From positions 1-14,446 of the forward strand of contig JAGWXN010000052.1 in assembly GCA_018969885.1 (NCBI GenBank): DNA of 14,446 nt, in the 5' to 3' direction. This DNA is from Betaproteobacteria bacterium. GTDB lineage: Bacteria > Pseudomonadota > Gammaproteobacteria > Burkholderiales > Burkholderiaceae. Positions 1 to 10,500 of this stretch are shown here, piece by piece; position 1 is the first letter of the stretch, and each line of letters starts with the position of its first letter. Under the pieces are notes generated by a model. It ran no database searches and had not been told where the DNA came from. It saw only the letters and a list, made by a program, of their open reading frames with translations. Made by a program: the position numbers and the translations under genes.

Positions 1-1598
1 CCGCAGCCTTGACGGTTGATGGTGCATGGACCACGAGCACCACGATCACCGACGTGGCGGGCAATACGAGCGGGGCAACGGCGGGGGGATTTACGCTCGA
101 TGTGACAGCGCCCACCGCCCCTGCGGTATCGCTGCCTGAATCACCGAATGGCGTGAGCGCGGCCGAGGCTGCGAGCGCTGGCGGCACGCCGCTCACGATC
201 ACCCTGGCGCCGGGTGCAAGAGTAGGTGACACGATTTCCAGCGTGGTGACGAGTCCCGGCGGAACAACGCTCACCCTCACCACGGTGCTGACCAGCGCCG
301 ACCTGCCGCCTTCGCAAGGAGGGACGTCCTCGGGAAGCGCGCCGTTCACCATTCAGCAGGTGATACCCAGCCTGGCGCTGGTCGAGAATGGAACATGGGC
401 AACGACAACGCGGATCACGGATGTTGCAGGCAACGTGGGCCCCGCATCGACGGGAAGTTTCAGCCTCGACACGGTCATTCCGTCTGCACCGGCGATTGCA
501 CTGCCTGAATCACCGAATGGCGTGAGCGCAGCCGAGGCTGCGAGCGTTGGCGGCACGCCGATTGTGGTGACGCTGCCAGCGGACGCAAGGGTGGGTGACA
601 GTGTCGCCACCGTGGTTACGAATCCGAACGGTACGGCCACGACGCTCACCACGGTGCTGACGGCCGCCGATCTGCCGGCGTCGCAGGGTGGAACGGCCAC
701 AGGGAGTGGTCCGTTCACGATCAGTCAGGTGGTGCCGTCCGCAGCACTGACGATTGACGGTGCATGGACCACGAGCACGACGCTCACCGATGTGGCGGGG
801 AACGCGAGTGCGGCCATCGCTGGTGGATTTACGTTGGACATCAGCGCGCCCTCGGCACCAGCGATTGCGCTGCCTGAATCACCAAATGGTGTGAGTGCGG
901 CCGAGGCTGCGAGCGTTGGTGGCACGCCGATTGTGGTGACGCTCCCGGCCAATGCCAAAGTGGGCGACACCGTCGCCACCGTGGTCACGAATCCGAACGG
1001 CACGGCCACGACACTCACCACCGTGCTGACGGCCGCCGATCTGCCGGCGTCGCAGGGTGGAACGGCCACAGGGAGCGGTCCGTTCACGATCAGTCAGGTG
1101 GTGCCGTCCGCAGCCTTGACGGTTGATGGTGCATGGACCACGAGCACCACGATCACCGACGTGGCGGGCAATACGAGCGGGGCAACGGCGGGGGGATTTA
1201 CGCTCGATGTGACAGCGCCCACCGCCCCTGCGGTATCGCTACCTGAATCACCGAATGGCGTGAGCGCGGCCGAGGCTGCGAGCGCTGGCGGCACGCCCAT
1301 CGTGGTGACGCTACCGGCAAACGCCAAGGTGGGCGATACCGTCACCACCGTGGTCACGAATCCGAACGGCACGGCCACGACACTCACCACCGTGCTGACG
1401 GCAGCGGATCTGCCGGCGTCGCAGGGCGGAACGGCCACGGGGAGTGGTCCGTTCACGATCAGTCAGGTGGTGCCGTCCGCAGCCTTGACGGTGGACGGTG
1501 CGTGGACCACTAGCACAACAATCACGGATGTGGCGGGCAATGCTAGTGCCCCAACCGCAGGGGGCTTTACGCTTGATGTGACGGCCCCGACAGCTCCC
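1..1598 (+). repeat. Tandem A-type Ig-like modules: partial A0 plus A1-A4, 369-bp period
   Basis: After the tail of a preceding copy (3-122), four complete 123-residue modules begin at 123, 492, 861 and 1230, spaced exactly 369 bp apart. Each starts near LPESPNGVSAAEA, continues through TPIVVTLPANAKVGD, VVTNPNGT and AADLPASQGG, then GPFTISQVVPSAALT, GAWTTSTTITDVAGN and an FTLDVTAPTAP-type linker. A2, A3 and A4 are nearly identical in DNA as well as protein; for example 976-1033 equals 1345-1402 base for base. A1 has a clearly different central part (TPLTITLAPGARVGD, then SLALVENGTWATTTR). The fold is predicted to be Ig-like beta-sandwich. The array continues beyond the left edge, so its total copy number cannot be read here. 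Confidence 0.93.
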
Positions 1599-4500
1599 AC
1601 GGTGTCGCTCGCCGAGGCGCCGTTGGGTGTGTCGGCCACCGAGGCAGCGAGCGGCGGTGGCACCCCGCTTCGCGTTGCGCTGCCCGCTGAGGCGCGGGCG
1701 GGCGATTCGGTGACCACCGAGGTCACCCGCCCGAACGGATCAAAATTCAACCTGTCGGCGGTGCTCACCAGCGCGGATATCGTGCAGGGGAGCGTATCGC
1801 TGCTGATCGCGACCTCAGAGCTCGTGACCGACGGCAACTGGTCGACCTCGACCACGCTGACCGACGTGGCCGGGAACACCGGCGCGCCCGCGACCGCCGG
1901 CTTTGTGCTCGATGTGCAGACCCCATCGGCGCCTGGCGCGTCGCTCTCGCCGGCCAGTGACTCAGGTGTCACGGGGGATAACCTGACCCGTGACAACACG
2001 CCGACGCTCACCGGAACCGGTGCAACCCCCGGCGACACCATCACGGTCCGCGATGCGGCGGGTAACGTGGTTGCAACCGCGGTCGTCCTGCCCGATGGCA
2101 GTTGGGGAGCTACGCTACTGTCGGCCTTGCCCGAGGGCGTGAATCCGCTCCAGATCATTGCCACTGACCCCTTCGGCAATTCGAGCCCTGCAACACCGCT
2201 CTCGCTCACCATCGACACCCGGGCGCCGGCGGTGCCTGGCGCTGCGATCGCAACAGCCAGTGATTCGGGCGTTGTCGGTGATGGGCTCACCAACGATTCG
2301 ACGCCCACGATCCAGGGCAGTGGCGCAACTCCCGGCGACCGGATCACGGTCACCATGCCCGGCACCGGCGAGGTGCTGACTGCCACCGTGGCGTCGAACG
2401 GCACCTGGAGCGTCACCCCCACTCAGCCGCTCGCTGATGGCACGACCGGGAACGTGCAAGTGGTGGCGAGCGATGCAGCGGGCAATGCCAGTGGCTCGGC
2501 CAGTGTGCCGATCACAATCGATCTCAGCCCGCCCGCTGCACCGGTCGCAGCGCTGGATGCGGCGAGTGACACCGGGGTCGCCGCCGACCGGTTGACCCGT
2601 GACAGTTCACCCACCATCACCGGTACCGGTACGCCTGGCAATACGATCACGCTGAAGGATGGCACGACCGTACTCGGCACCGCCGTGGTGGCGCCTGACG
2701 GGAGCTGGTCGATCACGCCCGCGAGTGCATTGTCCGATGGCGAGCACCCGTTCAAAGTTACAGCGACCGATCTGGCGGGTAACACCAGCGCGGCCACCGA
2801 TCTGCCGGTCACGATCGACACGGCCGGACCGCTGGTGACGATCACCAGTGTTGCCGGCGATACGGTCGACAATGACCCGGCGACAGTGCCTCCGCCAGAG
2901 GGTGTTTTCGATGCGAACGAGCGCGGCACCAACCCCGCTTCGGTGAGCACACTACCTTCGATCAGCGGCACCACGACGGCCGAGGCCGGGCAGATCGTGT
3001 CGGTTACGCTTAATGGCCGCACGGTGCAGGCCACCGTCCTGGCAGGCGGAAGCGGGCAGCCCAACGCGTGGTCAGCGGTACTGACCCAGACCGATGCGCT
3101 GGCGCTCAATCACGGCAACACCTACGCGCTTACCGCGTCCGTTACCGACCGGGCGGGTAATGCCGCGACGGATGTGGACAACACGCTGCTTGCCAACGTC
3201 GCCGCGCCCGACGTCCCCATCGTGGTTGAACGCTATGTCAGCACGCTCACGCCCACACTGACCGGTAGCGCGCGCAAGATCGACAACGCAAACAATGCAA
3301 TCAGCCTCACCAGCGGCGACACGCTATCGGTTACGGTGGAAGGTTATCGGTACTCCGTGGCGATAGGCGGTGCTAGCAGTGTGACCCGCCTCTCGGACAA
3401 CACGTCAGTCGCGGGCGGTCTCATCGCCTACTCCACTGCCAATGCCACCTGGGCAGTCACACTCGCCCCGGGCAATCTGACCACCGATGGCGACTATGAC
3501 GTAGTTGTCAATGCGACCGCAGCCGGAGTGTCGCGAGTTGATGTGAGTTCGACCGAATTGCATGTCAATCGGGTGCCCCCCTCGATCGCAATCAACCCGG
3601 TCTCACCCGACTCGGCCGGCCGAAGCGTGGTGAACGGCAATGAAGACGACCAGGCGATCACCATCACCGGCACGACCAGCGCCGAAGTGGGCGCAACGGT
3701 CACGCTCACTGGGCTTGATGGTACGACGCGCACAGCGACCGTGCTGGCCGGCGCTTCCGGGCAGCCGAACACATTCAGCCTGGTGATTCCCGGCGCGCAG
3801 GTCGACCTGTTCACCGAAGGGGCCAAGACCCTGGTTGCCAGCGTGACGAATCGATATGGTCTCGCGGGTACCGATAACGAGACCGTACTGATTGATACGG
3901 TGGCGCCTTCTGCGCCAGTGAGCGCACTGGATGCCGCAAGCGATTCTGGCGCGACAGGCGATTCGCTCACCAATGATGCGACGCCGACGCTGTCGGGCAC
4001 GGGCACGCCAGGCGACGCCATCACGATCCGCGATGCAGCAGGCCGTGTCATTGCCAGTGCGATCGTTCAGCCCGATGGCAGTTGGTCGGCCACGCCCACG
4101 CAGCCGCTTCCTGAGGGAGCGAATGCGTTGAGTGTCACCGCGACCGACTCAGCCGGTAACGAGAGCGCCGCAGCGTCACTGCCCATCACCATCGATACCC
4201 GCGGTCCTGCTGCACCTGCAGCGGTTCTGACCCCCGCGAGCGACACCGGTACCTCGGGCGACGGCCTGACGAGCGACGACACACCGACCCTGTCCGGTTC
4301 GGGCGCCTCGCCGGGCGATCGAATCAGCGTCACCATGCCGGGTACTGGCGAGGTGCTGACGGCTACGGTGGCTGCAGACGGCAGTTGGAGCGTGACGCCC
4401 ACACTGCCGCTCGCCAATGGCACGCAGGGCAATGTCACCATCACAGCGTCCGATCCGGCAGGCAACACCAGCCCGCCCACGACGCTGCCGCTGAGTATCG

Positions 4501-7500
4501 ATACGCAGGCACCTTCCGCGGCCGGAATCGTGCTTCCTGAGGCGCCCCTGGGTGTGAACCGGGCCGAAGCGGTGAGCAGTGGCGGTACACCGCTCGTCAT
4601 CACCCTGCCCGCTGATGCGCGCGTGGGCGATACCGTCGCCACGGTGGTGACCAAGCCAGGGGGTGGCACGATCACTTTGTCGACGGTGCTGTCGGCAGCC
4701 GACCTGCCACCGGCGCAAGGCGGCACGGCGGCCGGTAGTGGCCCGTTTACGATCACGCAGGTGATTGCCGATAGCCGACTGTCCCCGGACGGCGCATGGA
4801 CAACCAGTACGGTGATCACCGATCAGGCGGGCAACGCGGGCGCGGCAGCCGCGGGGTCGTTCACGCTGGATACTACCATCAGCACGCCGGTCGCCGCGCT
4901 CGATCCGACCAGCGATACGGGTGTGGCCGGGGACGGACGAACCAGCGATGCCACCCCGACGATTTCCGGGACCGGTACGCCGGGTGACACGATCACCGTT
5001 AAAGATGCGGCGGGCAATGTGATCGCGACCGCCAGTGTGCAGCCCGATGGCAGCTGGAGTGCCACGCCGACCTCAGCGTTGAGCGACGGTATGGCGATAC
5101 TCGAGATCACCGCTACCGATGCTGCGGGCAATGTGAGCGATCCGGTTCGCGCTCCGGTCACCATCGACACGATCGCTCCAGCCGCGCCGGTCTTCACCAG
5201 CGCGACCGATAACGCGGGGACCATCACGGGCGCGCTGATTGCAGGTGCCCGCACTGACGACCCAACGCCCACGCTGGTATTCAGCGCTGAGCCCGGTGCG
5301 ACAGTTCGGATTTTTGATGGCGCGACCTTGCTCGGTCTGGCGACCGAAGGCCCCGCAGGCACCTTCAGCTTCACGCCGGCTGCTGCGCTGACAGATGGTC
5401 TGCACCGGTTTTCTGCGACGGCGACCGATGCGTCAGGCAGCGCAAGCGGCCCGTCGATTCCGTTTCCGCTGACCGTGGATACGGCGGTGCCCGCCGCGCC
5501 GGTTCTGGTCAGTGTCACTGACGATATACCGGGCCTGACCGGTGGTCTTGCAGCGGGTAGCGCAACCAATGATGCGCGTCCCACTTTGGTCTTCACCGCC
5601 GAGCCGGGTGCGGCCCTGAAGGTTTATGACGGTTCAACGCTGCTCGGCACCGCCACTGAGGGGCCAGCGGGCACATACACCTTCACTCCCCCTGCGGCGC
5701 TTGCCGAGGGCAGCCACAGCTTCACTGCTCGCGCCACCGACCTGGTTGGTAACGACAGCGCTGCGTCGAGCCCGTTTGCTGTCACGGTCGACACGATCTC
5801 GCCCGCTTCGCCCTCGGTCACCATTTCCGAGGCGGCGGGCGGTGTCAACTCAGCCGAGGTCGCAAGCGGCGGCGGCGTGCCGCTCACCATCACCCTGCCT
5901 GCGGATGCCAAGGTGGGTGATACGGTCACCACGGTGGTGACAACGCCCTATGGCACGCCGATCACCCTCAGCACCGTCCTCCAGGCGGCCGATCTGCCGG
6001 CCTCGCAAGGGGGAACGGCGAGCGGTAGCGGACCGTTCACCATCGACCAGCTGATTCCAACCGCGTCGCTCACAATCGATGGATCGTGGACAGCGAGCAC
6101 GAGTCTCACCGATACGAGCGGTAACAGCACATCGGCGATCGCATCCGGCTTTACGCTTGACACGACCGAACCGCTCGCGCCCGTGCTGGTCAGTGCCACC
6201 GACGACGTGGGGCCGGTGACCGGCGCGCTGTCGGGCGGCGCGAGCACCAACGATACCCGGCCCACGCTGGTCTTCACGGCAGAGCCAGGATCCACGCTTC
6301 GGGTGTATGACGGCGCAACGCTGCTCGGAACCGCGACCGAGGGGCCGGCGGGCAGATATACGCTGGTTCCCGCTAATGCGCTTTCCGATGGCACCTACAG
6401 CCTGAATGCGACCGCAACCGACGCGGCAGGAAACACCAGCGTGCCTTCGGCAGCCTTTACGCTGACGGTTGACACCGCCCCGCCCGCTGCGCCCGTGCTC
6501 ACCAGTGTGACCGATGATCTGGCGCCCGGCACCGGCGCGCTTGCGAGTGCTGCCCGCACCAACGATGCCACGCCAACGATCGAGTTCAGTGCTGAGCCGG
6601 GAAGCACCGTGCGTGTCTATGACGGGGCGGCGCTGCTCGGTACCGCGACCGAGGGACCATCCGGGACCTTCACCTTCACACCGGCTTCGGCGCTCGCTGA
6701 CGGCACCCACAATTTTTCGGCGGTTGCGACCGATGCTGCGGGCAACGTGGGCGCGTCGTCTTCGGCGTTTCCAATCACGATCGATACCGCATCGCCCGGT
6801 AATCCAACCCTGGTGAGCGCGGCCGATGACGCCGGTCTGGTGACCGGTCTGATCGCAAGCGGTGGACGTACCGACGACACGCAGCCGACGCTGGTGTTCA
6901 ACGCTGAGCCGGGTTCAACCGTTAAGGTTTACGACGGCAGCACGCTGCTGGGCACCGCTACCGAATCCTCATCAACGCCGGGAACTTTTACCTTCACGCC
7001 AGCCTCCGCGCTTTCTGAAGGTGCGCACAGTCTGACGGCGACGGCGACCGATATAGCGGGCAATACCAGCGGATCGTCCACGCCCTTTTCTCTCACTGTG
7101 GATTCAACCGCGCCGGCAGCACCAATGCTGGTCAGCGCGACCGATGATGTGGGCCCGGTGACGGGCGCGCTCACCAGCGGCGGTGCGACCAACGACACAC
7201 AACCCACGCTGGTCTTCACCGCCGAACCCGGGTCGACGGTTGCACTCTACGATGGCGCCACACTGATCGGTCAGGCGATTGAGGGTCCAGCCGGCACCTT
7301 CACTTTCACGCCTGCCACGCCGCTTTCGCCGGGCAATCACAGCCTGACAGCCACCGCCACCGACGCGGCGGGCAACACCAGCGGCGGCTCGACTCCGTTT
7401 GCTTTGTCAGTGGATACCACCGCGCCCGCCGCGCCCGTGATCGCCGCCGTTGCGGACGATGTGAGCCCGGTGACCACCGCATCGCTTGCCAGTGGGGCGA

Positions 7501-10500
7501 CCACCAACGATGCGACGCCGGCGCTATCGCTCACCGCCGAGGCGGGGAGCACGGTCCGGATCTACAACGGATCGACACTGCTGGGTACCGCAACCGAATC
7601 TTCGCCTGGCAACTTCACGTTCACCCCTGCATCGGCGCTCGCGGATGGGGCTTACTCGCTCACCGCAACCGCGACCGACGCGGCAGGCAATGTGAGCGCA
7701 GCGTCGTCCGCGTTTAGGCTCACCGTCGACACCGCGGCGCCGGCAACGCCCGCCGTTACCTCGCAACTGACCCATGACACGACCCCGGTCATCACCGGCA
7801 CCGCAGTCCTGGCTGCAGGTGAGACGCTCCGCATCACGGTGAGTGGCGCGACCTACACAGTGACCCCTGGGGCCAATGGGTCCTGGAGCCTCGATCTGGG
7901 CACCGCCACGCCCGTGAGCGGCACCACCCTGACTCCGCTCACCGCCGGTACGGTGTCGGTGACCGCCCGCGTGACGGATGCGGCAGGCAATGAGAGCACC
8001 GATTCCACCAGCGGCGAGCTGCAGATCGATCTGACACCGCCCGCCACACCCACGGTGGCTGCGCTGACGACCAGCGACACCACGCCGGTCATCACCGGAA
8101 CGGCGAGCCTCGGATCGGGTGAGACCCTGAAAGTGGTTGTCAATGGGGCGACCTACGCGGTCACCCCGGCGTCTGATGGCAGCTGGAGCTTAGATCTGCA
8201 GACTGCGGTCCCGGTGTCAGGAACGCTTGGGACATTTGCCAATAATCAGAGTTATCCGGTGACGGCAACCGCCTATGATGCGGCCGGAAACACAAGCTCA
8301 GACAGCACCACCAATGAGCTTGTGATCGACCTGAACGCGCTGTCCGCGCAGCTGGCGGCGTCAAGCGATTCAGGCATTGCCGGCGATCGCATCACCCGGG
8401 ATGACACCCCGAGAATCGAGGGAACCACCGGGCCGGGCGCAACCGTGACGATTGCGGAGGGGGGCGTTACGCTGGCGAGCGTGGTGGCAGATGCCACCAC
8501 CGGCGCATGGGGCGTGGATACTTCGCAGCTGGCTGACGGGGTCCATACGCTGACCATCACCGACTCGGCGAGCAAGACCACCACACTGCAGATCACGATC
8601 GACCGCACGCCGCCCACGGCGCCGCTCGCCGATCTCGATGCGGCAAGTGATACCGGCACGCCCGGCGATCGCATCACGAGCGACACCACGCCAACAATCT
8701 CTGGGCAGGGGACCGCCGGCGATGTCATCACCATCAAGGATGCGCAGGGCAGCACCGTCGCCACCGCCACCGTCCAATCCGATGGCACCTGGAGCGCGAC
8801 CCCGCTGGTGCCGCTCGCCGAAGGTCTGAATACGCTGTCGATCACGGCCACCGACCCTCATGGCAACGTGAGCAGCCCCACCAGTTTGCCGATCACGATC
8901 GACACCACTGCGCCCCTGGCGCCCACCGCGGTGCTCGATCCTGCCAGTGATTCAGGCGTGGTGGGTGACTCGAAAACCAATGACTCCACCCCAACGCTCT
9001 CGGGCACGGGTTCGCCGGGCGACACCATCACGGTTCGAAATGCCGCGGGCGCGTTGATCGCGACCGGGACGGTTCAGCCTGACGGCACCTGGTCGGCCAC
9101 CCCCGCAACGGCACTGCCGGAGGGCCTCAATACGCTCTCGATCAAGGCGACTGATCCGGCGGGTAATACCGGTCCTGCCGCCACGCTTGCGTTGACGATC
9201 GACACCACCGCGCCCGCGGCGCCCGCAGCCGTCCTGGATCCGGCCAGTGATTCCGGTGTGACGGGGGACAGCAGAACCAGCGATACGACGCCGACGCTAT
9301 CGGGCACCGGGACGCCCGGCGACACGATCACCGTCAAAGACGGCGCTGGTAACACGATCGCCACAGGGACGGTTCAGGCCGATGGCACCTGGACCGCCAC
9401 GCCCGCGACGCCCCTCACCGATGGGCCGATCGCGCTGGCGATCAGCGCGACCGATCCTGCCGGGAACATCAGCGGCAGCACAGCGCTTCCCATCACCATC
9501 GACAGTACCGCGCCGGCGGCACCGACCGTCACCTCGCTGATCACCAACGACACAACGCCAGTGATCACTGGCACGGCGGTGCTCGGAGCCGGGGAGACCC
9601 TGAGCGTCACGGTGGGCGGCGCAACTTACACCGTGGTGCCGGCGGGCGGTGGGGCGTGGTCGCTCGATCTGGGATCTGCGACCCCGGTGAGCGGCACGCT
9701 GGCTGCGCTCGCAGACGGCGTGATCTCGGTCACGGCCACGGCGCGCGATGCAGCGGGCAACAGCACCTCCGACACCACCAGCGGTGAGATCCGCCTTGAT
9801 ACTCAGGCGCCTGCTGCGCCCACCGTGACCGCGCTCACCACGAGCGATACGACGCCGGTCATCACGGGGTCGGCAACACTTGCCGCAGGCGAGGTGCTTC
9901 GGGTCGCCGTCAACGGCGCAACCTATTCGGTAACGCCAGCCTCGGATGGCACCTGGAGTCTCGACCTGCAGACCGCCTCGCCCGTGAGTGGCTCGCTGGG
10001 CGCATTCGCAAACAACCAGCAGTACCCGGTGACGGCGTCGGCGATCGACGCCGCAGGCAACGTCTCAACGGATCCCTCCACCAACGAATTGTCGATCGAT
10101 CTCAACGCCTTGTCGGCGCAGCTCGCGTCCGCCAGCGATAGCGGAATTGTCGGCGACCGGATCACGAACGATGACACGCCCACGATCGAAGGCATCACCG
10201 GCCCTGGCGCAACGGTGACCCTGCTTGACGGGACAACCGTGGTAGCCACGGTGGTCGCTCACGCCACCACGGGCGTCTGGAGCGTGGACACCTCGCAACT
10301 TCCGCAGGGATTGCGAACGCTCGCCATCACTGATTCACTCAACAAGACCGTCTCGCTACCCATCACGATTGATCGCACCGCGCCTGCCACGCCCACCTTG
10401 GTGAGCGTCACGGACAACGTGCCGACCAGCACCGGTAGCCTGACCAGCGGCGCATCGAGTGATGACACCACCCCGACACTGGTCTTTACCGCGGAGCCCG

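Noticed and set aside
1..1934. Regular direct repeats that could suggest a CRISPR or satellite array.
   Set aside because: The period is 369 bp, the repeats are fully coding and in frame, and there is no short repeat/unique spacer pattern.
2158..2379. Short Arg/Pro/Ser-rich open frames on the + strand in other frames (also 5626-5940, 6514-6816, 13315-13578).
   Set aside because: They lie wholly inside the large reading frame, have shadow-type composition and show no recognisable domain.
1463..2422. Long antisense open frame of 319 codons, with similar ones at 353-1456, 4067-5596 and elsewhere on the minus strand.
   Set aside because: They recur in register with the repeats because the GC-rich codons of the + frame rarely give stops in reverse. 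Their products are low-complexity mirror images of the repeats, and the + frame is continuous with real domain motifs.
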